DNA of 64,000 nucleotides, taken from positions 186,001 to 250,000 of the forward strand of contig NZ_JAHBCJ010000003.1 of assembly GCF_018390575.1 (NCBI RefSeq), in the 5' to 3' direction. The first letter of the stretch is position 1, and every line of letters begins with the position of its first letter. Below, in pieces: positions 1 to 8,456 of the stretch. Under the pieces are notes generated by a model that saw only the letters and a list, made by a program, of their open reading frames with translations, was not told the origin of the DNA and ran no database searches. The translations under genes and the position numbers were made by a program. Origin of the DNA: Bhargavaea massiliensis. Its GTDB lineage: Bacteria; Bacillota; Bacilli; Bacillales_A; Planococcaceae.

Positions 1-387
1 CCGTTCATTCAAGTTTCCGACCGCCGCGGCACCGGCGATGGATGGCAAATCACCGCCGAGCTCGAGGAATTTAAAAATGGCGTATCCGAAGAGGCCTCCC
101 TGATAGGATCCTCTATTACATTTGCAAATGGAGAGGCGGTTTCTCCTGGAGGGACAACCAAGCCTGTTGCGAAAGATCCTGTCAAGGTCATTGCGGGCGG
201 AGCCGCACAACCGGTCCTGATAGCAGATAAGGGGACAGGACAAGGGACCTGGATTAATCGATGGTTTCCCAAGGAGCCTGTGGGAAGCACCAATAACAGC
301 GTCACATTGACAGTGCCTGCAGGTACGGCTACAGAAGGAACACACAAAGCAGAAATCATCTGGACATTGACGGACGCGCCACAATGA
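1..387 (+). CDS. WxL-domain surface protein, C-terminal part (5' end outside window)
   Basis: The frame is open from the first base and ends at TGA 385-387, giving 128 residues of a C-terminal domain. It contains FIQVSDRRGTGDGW near the start and ends in an IIWTLTDAPQ tail. These are the two Trp motifs of the WxL cell-wall-binding domain (first GW, last IxWTL). The gene at 1503-2657 ends in a clearly homologous domain with the same FIQV-DRRGT and ITWTLVDGP motifs. WxL domains are known to bind peptidoglycan non-covalently. The neighbouring DUF916/DUF3324 gene supports a WxL locus. The N-terminal function cannot be judged. Confidence 0.85.
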   Translation, partial: PFIQVSDRRGTGDGWQITAELEEFKNGVSEEASLIGSSITFANGEAVSPGGTTKPVAKDPVKVIAGGAAQPVLIADKGTGQGTWINRWFPKEPVGSTNNSVTLTVPAGTATEGTHKAEIIWTLTDAPQ

Positions 388-407
388 TTAAAAGAGTGAA
401 GATCAAT

Positions 408-443
408 GCAAAACCTCCAGCTTCCGGTGGAGGTTTTGCTTTA
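408..443 (+). terminator. Rho-independent terminator after the first WxL gene
   Basis: A perfect 12-bp stem (GCAAAACCTCCA pairing with TGGAGGTTTTGC) with an 8-nt loop is followed by a short T-rich tail. It lies between the stop codon at 387 and the ribosome binding site of the next gene, so some readthrough is possible. Confidence 0.75.
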
Positions 444-468
444 GTTCAGCAAAAAGGAGTTGATACAT

Positions 469-1500
469 ATGCAGGTTAAGGTGCGCTTCATGATCGCCTT
501 GCTGCTGCTCGTTTCAAATATTTTCCTGCTATCCGGGATAGCGGCTGCAGATGATCACCCGGTGGGCTTTTCGGTAAGCGCCGTCCTTCCTGACAACCAG
601 GTGAATCCGAGTGCGTCCTACTTTGATCTCCGCGTCGAACCCGGAGCGGAACAGGAGCTGCGTGTCGAGATTTATAATCATGAACAGGAAGAACTGACTG
701 TCCGTCTGGGCGTTTATAATGCTTCGACGAACAGCAATGGCATTATTGTTTACGAAGAAGGGGAAATCGACCCTAGTTTGACTGAACCCATTACCGATCT
801 TCTTAGCTTCAAAGAAGAGGAAGTGACCATCCCGGCTGCCGGCACAAAGACGGTGGCTGCGACGCTCAAGGTGCCGGAAAAGCCGTTCGAAGGGATCCGG
901 CTCGGCGGCATGCATTTTGAAAAAGTGTTGGATGAGGAAGGCCCGGCGGAAGGTGTCCAGATCGAAAACCGGTATGCCTACGTCATCGGTGTACAGCTTT
1001 CTGAGTCCGGCAAACCGGTCAAGCCCGAGCTGGTATTTGGTGAAGTCAAACCGGACCTCGTCAACCACCGGACCGCGGTCACCGCAAAGTTACGCAACAC
1101 TGCGCCTGTCCTGATCTCAGGGCTTTCATTGCATGCTAAAGTGCTGGACGGGGACGGAGAGCTTGTACAGGAAAAGGAGCAGGCGGACATCCGGATGGCA
1201 CCTAACTCCAGCATGGACTTCATCATCGACTGGAACAACCGCCCGCTCGACCCCGGAACTTATGAAGTTGCCATGACGGCCGAACTGGAGGATGAGAAAT
1301 GGGAATGGACCGAGAAGTTCGAAATCGAACGTGATCAGGCTCGGGACATCAACAAAGAAGCGGTGGAACTCGTAGAAGCGGAAAAACCGGTCTGGATGTC
1401 CGTCGGCATCGGCACGCTTGCAGTCATCGTGGTTGTGTTGCTTCTTTATATCCGCAGACTGAAGGCTCAGGTTGATTCTGATGATAAAAAGGGGTCTTGA
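469..1500 (+). CDS. WxL-interacting surface protein, DUF916 plus DUF3324, membrane-anchored
   Basis: The 343-residue product has an N-terminal signal peptide (hydrophobic residues about 5-26, Ala-rich end), an extracellular body, and a C-terminal membrane segment at about 310-330 followed by basic residues. The body matches the DUF916 (peptidoglycan-binding) and DUF3324 (host-binding) pair of WxL-interacting proteins, with the YFDLRVEPG and NRYAYVIGVQL motifs. A TTG lies 9 nt upstream in frame, but it touches the AAAAAGGAG site, so the ATG at 469 with 9-nt spacing is preferred. The gene overlaps or abuts the next WxL gene, so the two are probably co-transcribed and form a cell-surface complex. 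Confidence 0.85.
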   Translation: MQVKVRFMIALLLLVSNIFLLSGIAAADDHPVGFSVSAVLPDNQVNPSASYFDLRVEPGAEQELRVEIYNHEQEELTVRLGVYNASTNSNGIIVYEEGEIDPSLTEPITDLLSFKEEEVTIPAAGTKTVAATLKVPEKPFEGIRLGGMHFEKVLDEEGPAEGVQIENRYAYVIGVQLSESGKPVKPELVFGEVKPDLVNHRTAVTAKLRNTAPVLISGLSLHAKVLDGDGELVQEKEQADIRMAPNSSMDFIIDWNNRPLDPGTYEVAMTAELEDEKWEWTEKFEIERDQARDINKEAVELVEAEKPVWMSVGIGTLAVIVVVLLLYIRRLKAQVDSDDKKGS

Positions 1501-1502
1501 GG

Positions 1503-2657
1503 GTGAAGCGGAAAAAGTGGAAGAAGTGGATTGCGGTTTGGGTGATGGCTTTGGTTGTTGCGGTGTCGCCGATTGGGCAATTGGTGGATTTGTCGGAGCG
1601 TGGGGTAGATCGAGTAGAAGCGTCAGAGTTAGTTGGATTTAGTTTATTCGGAAATGTTGAACCATCTGTTCGAATTCAAGATGGCCTTCTAATGGTTTCT
1701 TTGAAGGAGAAAACCTTCTTAGAAGTAGGTATATTAGGAACATACCATATATATATGAAATTGCCTGAGAGTCTAAGCTTCCTGCTAGAACAAGATAATA
1801 TCGAGAACCATATGTGGCTTGACTATAAGGTTCCGGGTATAACCTATCCAAGGAAATTAGATATTAAATCAGATCAGAATATAGTAGAGGGGAGCATTGT
1901 CTCTGCTATACGTGTTGGGATAAACAATAGTGCTGAATTTACAATTGTCATTAACTTGAATGGACTAGGTGTAGAGATCCCACCGGGAATTTACCCAATT
2001 CAGTTTGTGGTTAGTAATGCTGTGATTAATTTGGGTGTGTTTGCAAAAGAACCTGATGATTTGAAAACTACTCTGGTTGTCGATGGTGGATATGCAGTGA
2101 CAGATGTAATGGTTACAATCCTGCCTCTAGACTCCCCCCCTCCAACAGTTGAGGATCCAAGTAATCCGACAACTGGTGATGTTGGGGCATTGACACTCGA
2201 CCAGGTCCCCTTTCTCCACTTTGGTACTCAGTATGTTTCTGATACATCCGCTACGTACTATGCAGAATCGCTTCGACCGTTCATTCAAGTGACCGATCGG
2301 CGTGGAACTGCTCAGGGGTGGAGTGTTACCGCCAATCTAGAAGCCTTTAAATCAAATGGGAAAGATACGTTGCCTGGAGCGGTATTAAAACTTTATAACG
2401 GAAAGGCATCCCCTACTCAAAGTGGTTTACCATCAATTAATATGTCATCTACTCCAATTGAACTTAGGGCTGGCGCTGAGGCTGCTAATGTGGTTCAAGC
2501 ATCTCAGGGGCAGGGGATAGGCACCTGGACGGCAAGTTGGCTTCCATCTGGCGATAGTGATTTGAATGATAATGTGACTCTTGAAGTGCCAGGTGGAGAG
2601 GCGTCACCGGGGACGCATACTGCGATAATTACCTGGACCTTGGTGGATGGGCCATGA
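1503..2657 (+). CDS. WxL-domain surface protein with divergent central region
   Basis: This 384-residue protein starts with a very basic signal peptide (MKRKKWKKW then a hydrophobic stretch) and ends with a WxL domain homologous to the partial protein at position 1. GTG 1503 is preferred because GGGG at 1491-1494 lies 8 nt upstream; a TTG at 1497 overlaps the previous stop. The domain has GWSV and TWTASW motifs and ends in IITWTLVDGP. The part from about 1640 onward is visibly more AT-rich than the signal-peptide region and the upstream gene, which suggests replacement by recombination. Residues 60-190 match no family I recognise and probably form the exposed part. Confidence 0.8.
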   Translation: MKRKKWKKWIAVWVMALVVAVSPIGQLVDLSERGVDRVEASELVGFSLFGNVEPSVRIQDGLLMVSLKEKTFLEVGILGTYHIYMKLPESLSFLLEQDNIENHMWLDYKVPGITYPRKLDIKSDQNIVEGSIVSAIRVGINNSAEFTIVINLNGLGVEIPPGIYPIQFVVSNAVINLGVFAKEPDDLKTTLVVDGGYAVTDVMVTILPLDSPPPTVEDPSNPTTGDVGALTLDQVPFLHFGTQYVSDTSATYYAESLRPFIQVTDRRGTAQGWSVTANLEAFKSNGKDTLPGAVLKLYNGKASPTQSGLPSINMSSTPIELRAGAEAANVVQASQGQGIGTWTASWLPSGDSDLNDNVTLEVPGGEASPGTHTAIITWTLVDGP

Positions 2658-2684
2658 AAATGACATTAAGCAAAGGATATAACG

Positions 2685-2725
2685 AAGACCGGATGGAATT
2701 TTATTTCCATCCGGTCTTACGTTTA
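2685..2725 (+). terminator. Hairpin terminator of the WxL operon
   Basis: A perfect 14-bp stem (AAGACCGGATGGAA and its complement) encloses a 6-nt loop. Only a weak T-rich tail follows. It lies 28 bp after the WxL stop codon. Confidence 0.6.
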
Positions 2726-2777
2726 TTGTGGGCGGTTGTTCCAGAGTTTAATAAAATCAAAGTCCTCAACGATTGAC

Positions 2778-2884
2778 GAATCCCCACCAAGTAGTACTCG
2801 AATTCCCATGCACCACCTATTGAATTCCCACCAACCAGGGGTGAGTTACAACGAATGTCTCTTGAGTTCCAACCCACTATTCTT
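2778..2884 (+). repeat. Five-unit 21/22-bp micro-repeat array, GAATTCCCACC type
   Basis: Units begin at 2778, 2800, 2822, 2843 and 2864, a pitch of 22, 22, 21 and 21 bp. Heads read GAATCCCCACC, GAATTCCCATG, GAATTCCCACC, GAGTTACAACG and GAGTTCCAACC; the second halves are unrelated to one another. The array fills the space between the WxL terminator and the convergent gene ending at 2877. No open frame with a ribosome binding site explains it. A second array with the same head lies at 35686. Confidence 0.8.
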
Positions 2885-3425
2885 TCGTTTCTTCTGTTGC
2901 TTCGTCGTCCAAGAACCACTCTCTAATAAACTCCAACTCTTCTTCTTTGCTCAGAAGCCCTCTTGCCTTCCCAAGCGTCCCACCCTGTAGGGTCCAGATG
3001 TAGTTGTGTTCTGCATCCGCTTCACTGAAGTCCCCCTGTTTCCAATTCTCAATGAATCCAAGCAGCTCTTTTTGAACTTTGTCACTTTGGATTTTTTCGG
3101 AGGAGGAAACGATGGATTCCAGTTGCTCGATGTTCTTCGTAGTCATCGGCACGGCTCCCCATTTCTGGTTGGCAGCGATTTTCTGGTGGGTCATCTGGTG
3201 CATGACTTCGAGGATTTTGGCTTCGGAGGATTTGCTGGTGAGTCCAACGTGATGAAGTCCGTCGACATGATCCAATGCACCGGTTTCCTCATAGGTTTCC
3301 GTGAATTCGTCCTGTGTCAGCACTTCATGGGGCTCGGTATAGGCGAACTGGGTTTTGTAGATGATGAAGCCGGCGATGGCCAAAAGTGCCAGTGCGGAAA
3401 AGATGATCGGCTTCTTGTTTTTCAT
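2877..3425 (-). CDS. Small membrane-anchored protein, probable DUF6241 family
   Basis: The 182-residue product has one N-terminal hydrophobic segment (residues about 7-24), which is an uncleaved anchor or signal peptide, and a soluble acidic C-terminal domain. The central KWGAVPMTTKNIEQLE region and the preceding MHQMTHQKI helix resemble the Bacillales DUF6241 domain; this assignment is from memory and only moderately sure. The start is an ATG behind TTGGAGTGATTGA, and a TATAAT box with an extended TG lies upstream, so the gene appears to be transcribed alone. The function is unknown. Confidence 0.7.
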   Translation of the reverse strand: MKNKKPIIFSALALLAIAGFIIYKTQFAYTEPHEVLTQDEFTETYEETGALDHVDGLHHVGLTSKSSEAKILEVMHQMTHQKIAANQKWGAVPMTTKNIEQLESIVSSSEKIQSDKVQKELLGFIENWKQGDFSEADAEHNYIWTLQGGTLGKARGLLSKEEELEFIREWFLDDEATEETKE

Positions 3426-3481
3426 TCAATCACTCCAATAATTTCGTATGTTGTCTCGAAGTCGAATTAACGTCTTTTTCC

Positions 3482-3487
3482 ATTATA
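3482..3487 (-). promoter_or_regulatory. Extended -10 promoter for the DUF6241-like gene
   Basis: On the minus strand TGCTATAAT gives a perfect -10 box with the extended TGN element, about 60 bp before the start codon. The -35 region is only T-rich. Confidence 0.6.
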
Positions 3488-3643
3488 GCATTTGGATAGA
3501 CATGAAAAAATTCAATTTTGGTTATTGGTCCTAGCGAGTCAATGAGCATCCAATAGGACTATCGGAATCGGATTCATGGAGTCCGTCTTGCTTGGATCAG
3601 GAACCACTGGATGCTAAATGCGGCAGACCGGCGGATGTGCTGG

Positions 3644-3670
3644 CGACACCTGTTGAGGTGTCGTTTTTTT
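3644..3670 (+). terminator. Orphan terminator in the 3426-3915 intergenic region
   Basis: The stem CGACACCT/AGGTGTCG with a GTTG loop is followed by seven T. No intact plus-strand gene lies upstream (3540-3640 has no convincing frame), so it may mark a deleted gene. The rest of 3426-3915 is the promoter region of the two divergent genes and a very AT-rich stretch. Confidence 0.65.
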
Positions 3671-3739
3671 GTTGTGCAGAAACCAAAATTGAATCTGCAA
3701 TTTCATATTGTAATATTATGCATTGCATTGTATAGTTAT

Positions 3740-3760
3740 ATTCATTATTGAATAATGAAT
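3740..3760. promoter_or_regulatory. Perfect palindrome upstream of the first PAS/AAA+ regulator
   Basis: The 10-bp arm ATTCATTATT is followed by one G and its exact complement. It lies 87 bp upstream of the -35 box at 3847. It could be an operator or activator site, for instance for autoregulation, but no second copy was seen. Confidence 0.45.
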
Positions 3761-3846
3761 CAATTATAAATAATCGAGTCTGTAACCAGTTCAGGCCTAA
3801 CCATTTTGCAACAAGATATATTTATTTTAAATTATCAAAATATTAA

Positions 3847-3875
3847 TTGCATTAATCCTTATCACTCTGTATAGT
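3847..3875 (+). promoter_or_regulatory. Sigma-A promoter of the first PAS/AAA+ regulator
   Basis: TTGCAT and TATAGT are separated by exactly 17 bp. The expected start near 3882 would leave a short leader before the AGGAGGT site at 3904. Confidence 0.65.
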
Positions 3876-3915
3876 CTTATTCAATTACGAATACTTATCT
3901 CTCAGGAGGTGCCGC

Positions 3916-5265
3916 ATGTCCATCTTTTCCATTAATCCGGATAAGCAATATGAGATCATCGATTCGACTGAAGAGGATCTGATCGTGACGAACCGGGACG
4001 GGGTGATTGTCCAGGCGTCGCGAATCAGCGGGCGGCATTATGGGGTGACGCCGGAGTCGCTGCTGGGGCGTTCGGTGTATGACCTGGAGCGGGAGAAGGT
4101 GTTTGTGCCGGCCATCACGCCGCTCGTCTTGAAAGAAAAGAAGAAAGTCGTGCTCGTGCAGGATACGCCGAACGGGACCCGTGAGCTGATCCTCGGGTTT
4201 CCGCTGTTTGATGAGGCGGGTGAGGTCGAGTATGTGATCAGTTATTCGTGCGAGTGGTCGGAGCTTGTCGTCATCCAGGGCTACCTGAGCGAGCTGGAGG
4301 CGGAGATGGCCCTGATGAAGGAGGAGCTGGACCTGCTTCGGCGGGAGGCGGCGGTTCCGGAAGGGCTGGTGCTCGCATCGAGGCCGACTGCGGAAGCGTT
4401 CGCGAGAGGGCTGGAAGCGGCGGAGCTTGAAGTGCCGATCCTCCTGTACGGCGAGCACGGGACCGGCAAGGCGACGCTTGCGCGCGAGATCCATGGGAAT
4501 AGCGGCCGGAGTGAAGGGGCGTTTTTGACGCTGGACTGCCGGACGATTCCGGAAGCGCTGTTTGAGCGGGAGCTTGCGGGTGACGCGGACGGAAAGATCG
4601 GGATGCTGCAGGTTGCAGAAGGCGGCACCTTGTATCTCGAAGGCATCGATCGGCTGTCGCCGTATCTCCAGAACCGGCTGGCCGGGTGGATGAAAGATAA
4701 AAAGTATCAGGCCGAAGGGGCGGATGTTCCGTTCGACGTGCGGATCATCGCTTCCGCGGAGGGCGAGTTGTCTGAGGCAGTACGGGACGGGGCGTTTAGC
4801 CGGGAGCTGTATTATCTGATTCATCTTGTGCCGATTGAGCTTCGGCCGCTCATGGAGCGGAAAGAGGATCTGGCGGCGCTCATCCCGCTTTTCCAGGACC
4901 GATTCTGTGAAAAACATGGAGTGCGGAAGGAACTGTCCCAGGAGTTGTTTGAGCATCTGCTTGAGTGCCCTTGGCCGGGCAACATCGATGAACTGGCGAA
5001 TGTGATGGAGCGGCTGGTCATCGGCGGCCGAAGTAACGTTCTGACGCCGGATGACTTGCCGATGGAGTACCGGGTGGCGGCGGGCGATTCCCTGACAGAG
5101 ATCGAAGTGGACGGCCGGACACTGCCGAGCATCCTGGAAAGTGTGGAAAAGCGGGTGCTGATGGCAGCCAAGCAGCGCTACGGCACGACGACCGAGATGG
5201 CGAAGCGGCTCGGCATCAGCCAGCCGTCGGTTGTCCGGAAGCTGAAGAAGTATGAAGAGGATTGA
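3916..5265 (+). CDS. PAS / AAA+ / Fis-HTH regulator lacking the GAFTGA loop
   Basis: This 449-residue protein has a PAS domain (about 15-115), a short coiled linker, an AAA+ domain (about 155-390) and a C-terminal Fis-type helix-turn-helix ([19 protein letters not shown], about 424-442). Walker A is GEHGTGKA at 179-186. The sigma-54 contact loop GAFTGA is absent; the equivalent stretch reads GDADGK. Walker B is degenerate (LYLEGI instead of LLLDEI). It therefore resembles TyrR-type activators that work without sigma-54, and ATPase activity may be weak or lost. It probably controls the aminotransferase and YjiH genes downstream. The start is fixed by AGGAGGT 6 nt upstream. Confidence 0.85.
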   Translation: MSIFSINPDKQYEIIDSTEEDLIVTNRDGVIVQASRISGRHYGVTPESLLGRSVYDLEREKVFVPAITPLVLKEKKKVVLVQDTPNGTRELILGFPLFDEAGEVEYVISYSCEWSELVVIQGYLSELEAEMALMKEELDLLRREAAVPEGLVLASRPTAEAFARGLEAAELEVPILLYGEHGTGKATLAREIHGNSGRSEGAFLTLDCRTIPEALFERELAGDADGKIGMLQVAEGGTLYLEGIDRLSPYLQNRLAGWMKDKKYQAEGADVPFDVRIIASAEGELSEAVRDGAFSRELYYLIHLVPIELRPLMERKEDLAALIPLFQDRFCEKHGVRKELSQELFEHLLECPWPGNIDELANVMERLVIGGRSNVLTPDDLPMEYRVAAGDSLTEIEVDGRTLPSILESVEKRVLMAAKQRYGTTTEMAKRLGISQPSVVRKLKKYEED

Positions 5266-5301
5266 GAGGGAGAAGAGAAGGGGCGAGACGGCGGATGAAG
5301 T

Positions 5302-5385
5302 GAGTGCTTCGAAATCGTGGGCGAGTGCTTCGAAGTTCGGGGCGAGTGCATCCAAACTCATCCCGAGTGCATCGCTATTTTGGAA
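5302..5385 (+). repeat. Four-unit 21-bp micro-repeat array, GAGTGCTTCGAA type
   Basis: Units begin at 5302, 5323, 5344 and 5365, a pitch of exactly 21 bp. Heads are GAGTGCTTCGAA (twice) and GAGTGCATC (twice), with variable second halves. The array lies between the regulator stop and the aminotransferase. A frame through it would encode SASK-like heptads, but no start site supports translation. The array is flanked by a 16-bp direct repeat, GGAAGCTGAAGAAGTA, at 5237-5252 (inside the regulator's last codons) and 5382-5397. Confidence 0.8.
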
Positions 5386-5428
5386 GCTGAAGAAGTACGG
5401 GGGAGAGCAGACGGGGTACAAACCCGCC

Positions 5429-5454
5429 CGGAGCAGAGTCCGCTCCGCTTTTCT
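5429..5454 (+). terminator. Weak terminator or attenuator before the aminotransferase gene
   Basis: The stem CGGAGC/GCTCCG with a 7-nt loop is followed by CTTTTCTT, 28 bp before the ATG. It could end regulator transcripts or attenuate the next two genes. Confidence 0.45.
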
Positions 5455-5482
5455 TCCAATAAAGAATGAGGAGGACGACATC

Positions 5483-6805
5483 ATGACGAAACAACTTGAA
5501 CAGACACAGCCGGAGTGGACCGAAATGGTCGCGAACATCGGCAATTTCCTTGCCCCGAGCATGGCGAAGGACCATCCGAACCTGCCGGTGGTGAAGGCGG
5601 AAGGGTGCTACTACTATGGCACGGACGGCAAGAAGTATTTGGACTTTACGTCGGGGATCGCGGTGGAGAACGTGGGGCACCGTCATCCGAAGGTCGTGCA
5701 GGCAATCAAGGACAGCGCGGACCATCTTGTCCATGGGCCGTCCGGTGTGATCATCTATGAGTCGATCCTGAAGCTGGCGCATGAACTCCAGCAGGTGCTT
5801 CCTCCGAAGCTCGATAACTTCTTTTTCGCGAACAGCGGGACGGAGGCGATTGAGGGGGCGCTAAAACTTGCGAAGCATGTGACGAAGCGGCCGTATGCCG
5901 TGTCGTTCACCGGCTGTTTCCACGGGCGGTCGATCGGCGCGCTGAGTGTCACGACGTCGAAAAGCAAATACCGCAAATACCAGCAGCCGTCGTGGCTGAC
6001 GTATCAGCTGCCATATGCCCTGCCGGAAGATCTGCCGGAAGGGGCGGACCCGGAGGTGTTCTTCCCTGAAAAGCTTGAGAAGGATGCCCGCCGGCTGTTC
6101 AGCCATCAGGTGGACCCGTCGGAGGTGGCGTGCATGATCATCGAGCCGGTGATGGGCGAGGGCGGCTATATCATTCCTCCGAAGGCGTGGCTGCGGAAGA
6201 TCCGCGAGATTTGTGACCGGCACGGGATTTTGCTGATCTTTGACGAGGTCCAGACCGGGTTCGGCCGGACGGGCGAGTGGTTCGCGGCGCAGACATTCGG
6301 CGTGACGCCAGACATCATGGCGATCGCGAAGGGGATTGCGGCGGGCATGCCGCTGAGCGCGACGGTCGCATCAAAGGAACTGATGGACCAGTGGCCGCTC
6401 GGCTCGCACGGCACGACGTTTGGCGGAAACCCGATCGCCTGCTCGGCGGCGCTTGCATCGCTCGAAGTGATGAAAGAAGAGCGGTTGCTTGAGAATACCC
6501 GGGAGGTCGGGGCGTATGCGATGGAGCGTCTTCGGGAGATGCAGGAGCGTTATCCGGTGATCCGTGATGTGCGGGGGCTCGGGCTCATGATCGGCATCGA
6601 GCTGTGCGATCCGGAGACGGGGGAGCCAGACGGAGCGGCGGTCATGGACGTACTGGACCGTTGCCTGGAGAAAGGCGTCCTGTTTTATCTGTGCGGCAAC
6701 TCCGGCGAAGTCATCCGGATGATCCCGCCGCTCACGGTGACGAAAAAACAAATCGACGACGGGCTCGGCGTGCTTGAAGAAGTGCTCCGGGAACGCGGAA
6801 ACTGA
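5483..6805 (+). CDS. gabT: Class III PLP aminotransferase, 4-aminobutyrate aminotransferase-like
   Basis: The 440-residue enzyme starts at the ATG behind GAGGAGG; a longer in-frame reading through the repeat array has no ribosome binding site. It shows the class III pattern: [27 protein letters not shown], the PLP-stacking [12 protein letters not shown], the Schiff-base Lys in [14 protein letters not shown], and [14 protein letters not shown]. These fit 4-aminobutyrate or 5-aminovalerate aminotransferase, which uses 2-oxoglutarate as acceptor. Its place beside a PAS/AAA+ regulator and a YjiH membrane protein suggests an inducible omega-amino-acid route. No succinate-semialdehyde dehydrogenase lies next to it, so the exact substrate is open. 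Confidence 0.85.
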   Translation: MTKQLEQTQPEWTEMVANIGNFLAPSMAKDHPNLPVVKAEGCYYYGTDGKKYLDFTSGIAVENVGHRHPKVVQAIKDSADHLVHGPSGVIIYESILKLAHELQQVLPPKLDNFFFANSGTEAIEGALKLAKHVTKRPYAVSFTGCFHGRSIGALSVTTSKSKYRKYQQPSWLTYQLPYALPEDLPEGADPEVFFPEKLEKDARRLFSHQVDPSEVACMIIEPVMGEGGYIIPPKAWLRKIREICDRHGILLIFDEVQTGFGRTGEWFAAQTFGVTPDIMAIAKGIAAGMPLSATVASKELMDQWPLGSHGTTFGGNPIACSAALASLEVMKEERLLENTREVGAYAMERLREMQERYPVIRDVRGLGLMIGIELCDPETGEPDGAAVMDVLDRCLEKGVLFYLCGNSGEVIRMIPPLTVTKKQIDDGLGVLEEVLRERGN

Positions 6806-6827
6806 TACGGAAAAAGGGGGAAAAGCG

Positions 6828-8195
6828 ATGACTGTCATTAAGGGGGAGCAGGTGGTTTCAAAAGGGGCCGCCTGGAAGTTTCTGATCCCGTCACTGATCG
6901 GGGTGCTGTTGTTCCTCGTGCCGATCAAGTGGAACGGGGAAATCACAATCGGCATCGGGGTCATGGCGTCCGGCCTGCTTGGATGGGGGAGCGAGTGGAT
7001 CCCCGCGTTTCTTCTCGGGATGCTCGGGTTCACCGCGGTAGTGACGCTTGTTGCCGTGCTGGCCAAGCCGGCGTTCGTGATGGACCGTCCGTTTCTGCGG
7101 AACCTGTTCGTCGTCGGGCCGTTCGGAGTGATCACGCGATTGTTCGGGTTCGCCGTCGGGGTCATGGCGTACTTTGAAGTCGGCCCGACATTTATTTCTT
7201 CCCGGGCGACGGGAGGGGTCGTGCTGTTCGACCTCGCGCCGGTGCTGCTGACTTGGTTCCTGTTCGCGGGTGTCATGCTGCCGCTGTTGGTCGAGTTCGG
7301 GTTGATGGAGTTTTTCGGTGCGCTATTGACGCGGTTCATGCGGCCGATCTTCACGCTGCCGGGACGCTCCTCGATTGATACGCTCGCCTCGTGGATGGGC
7401 GCAGCTCCGGTCGGTGTCGTCATCACGATGAAGCAGTATGACGAAGGGAACTACACGGGCCGGGAAGCGGCAGTGATCGCGACGACGTTCTCGATCGCAT
7501 CCGTCGCGTTTTCTTTGGTCGTGGCCAAAGTGATCGGGCTTGGTCATCTGTTTATCCCGTTTTACCTGACCATCAGCGTCGCCAGCATCGCCGCTGCCAT
7601 CATCATGCCGCGCATCCCGCCGCTTTCGCGGAAAGCCGATACGTATTTTGACGGCAGCGCGCGGCAGGAAAACGACGAGATGATCCCGGACGGTGAGACC
7701 GCTGTGAGCTGGGGCTGGAAGCTGGCACTGGCGAAAGCGGAAAAGACGAAAAGCGCAAAAGGCCTCGTCAAAGACGGTGTCGGGACCGTCCTGGACATTT
7801 GGCTTGGGCTGATCCCGCTCGTCATGAGCCTCGGCGCACTCGCACTGATCGTCGCCGAATACACCCCAATCTTCAAATGGATCTCGTTCCCGCTCGTTCC
7901 GATTCTGACATGGATGGGACTGCCTGAAGCCGCCGAAGCCGCACCGACCATGCTCGTCGGCTTCGCCGACATGTTCCTCCCATCCGTCATCGGCAGCGGC
8001 ATCGAAAGCGAGATCACCCGATTCGTGGTTGGTACGCTGTCGCTGACACAGCTGATCTACATGTCGGAGATTGGAATCCTGATTTTGCGCTCCAATATTC
8101 CGGTCAGCTTACTGGATCTGTTCGTGATCTTTATCCAGCGTACGGTGATTACGTTGCCGATTATTGTGGTCATTGCGCATTTGTTTGTATTTTGA
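6828..8195 (+). CDS. YjiH family membrane protein with nucleoside-recognition GATE domains
   Basis: The 455-residue polytopic protein has about ten hydrophobic segments and two gate-like regions (ASWMGAAPVGVVITMKQYDEGNYTGREAAVIATTF and a C-terminal half with DMFLPSVIGSG). This matches the YjiH family, whose substrate is unproven. The ATG at 6828 follows AAAAAGGGGG, 22 bp after the aminotransferase stop, so the two are co-transcribed. A terminator follows. Its last 45 codons, with terminator and repeats, also occur as a degraded copy at 23926-24165. Confidence 0.8.
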   Translation: MTVIKGEQVVSKGAAWKFLIPSLIGVLLFLVPIKWNGEITIGIGVMASGLLGWGSEWIPAFLLGMLGFTAVVTLVAVLAKPAFVMDRPFLRNLFVVGPFGVITRLFGFAVGVMAYFEVGPTFISSRATGGVVLFDLAPVLLTWFLFAGVMLPLLVEFGLMEFFGALLTRFMRPIFTLPGRSSIDTLASWMGAAPVGVVITMKQYDEGNYTGREAAVIATTFSIASVAFSLVVAKVIGLGHLFIPFYLTISVASIAAAIIMPRIPPLSRKADTYFDGSARQENDEMIPDGETAVSWGWKLALAKAEKTKSAKGLVKDGVGTVLDIWLGLIPLVMSLGALALIVAEYTPIFKWISFPLVPILTWMGLPEAAEAAPTMLVGFADMFLPSVIGSGIESEITRFVVGTLSLTQLIYMSEIGILILRSNIPVSLLDLFVIFIQRTVITLPIIVVIAHLFVF

Positions 8196-8214
8196 ATAGT
8201 GGGGATGGAGAAAA

Positions 8215-8238
8215 AGCAGCCGGAGCGGCTGCTTTTTT
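8215..8238 (+). terminator. Terminator of the aminotransferase-yjiH operon
   Basis: AGCAGCC/GGCTGCT with a 5-nt loop is followed by a run of T. A related copy lies at 24079. Confidence 0.85.
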
Positions 8239-8306
8239 CGTGTTTGGAGGGGGAGTTGGGGGCTGAGGACAGGTAGCCTTGGTGCCGGAATTTAACGATG
8301 TCCTCT

Positions 8307-8348
8307 GAGTGGTTACCTTTCGGAGGTGAGTGGTTACCTGTTAGGAGC
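8307..8348 (+). repeat. Two-unit 21-bp micro-repeat, GAGTGGTTACC type
   Basis: Perfect GAGTGGTTACC heads begin at 8307 and 8328, 21 bp apart, with different second halves. The pair lies downstream of the yjiH terminator, as does the pair beside the yjiH relic at 24124. Confidence 0.85.
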
Positions 8349-8369
8349 ATTCATGTGCTATTTTTCTGA

Positions 8370-8399
8370 TTGATTACAGAAAAGTCTAATTAGTATTAT
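8370..8399 (+). promoter_or_regulatory. Probable sigma-A promoter of the sigma-54 activator gene
   Basis: TTGATT and TATTAT are separated by 18 bp, about 60 bp before the start codon at 8457. Confidence 0.45.
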
Positions 8400-8456
8400 T
8401 GTTAAGCCTATCTTGTGATAAAGTGAGAGTACAAAGGTAGAAAAGGGCGATTGTAT

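Noticed and set aside
5252..5482. N-terminal extension of the aminotransferase through the repeat array (SASK heptads)
   Set aside because: There is a strong GAGGAGG site directly before ATG 5483, homologues start there, and the extension is only translated repeat DNA.
3895..5562. A long minus-strand open frame (555 codons) opposite the first PAS/AAA+ regulator
   Set aside because: It mirrors the codon bias of the GC-rich regulator gene, has no ribosome binding site, crosses the intergenic repeat array and gives a low-complexity Arg/Pro/His-rich product.
8307..8348. CRISPR-like array
   Set aside because: Heads are 11 bp and variable parts about 10 bp, far below CRISPR sizes; there are no cas genes, and arrays have only 2-5 units at many loci.
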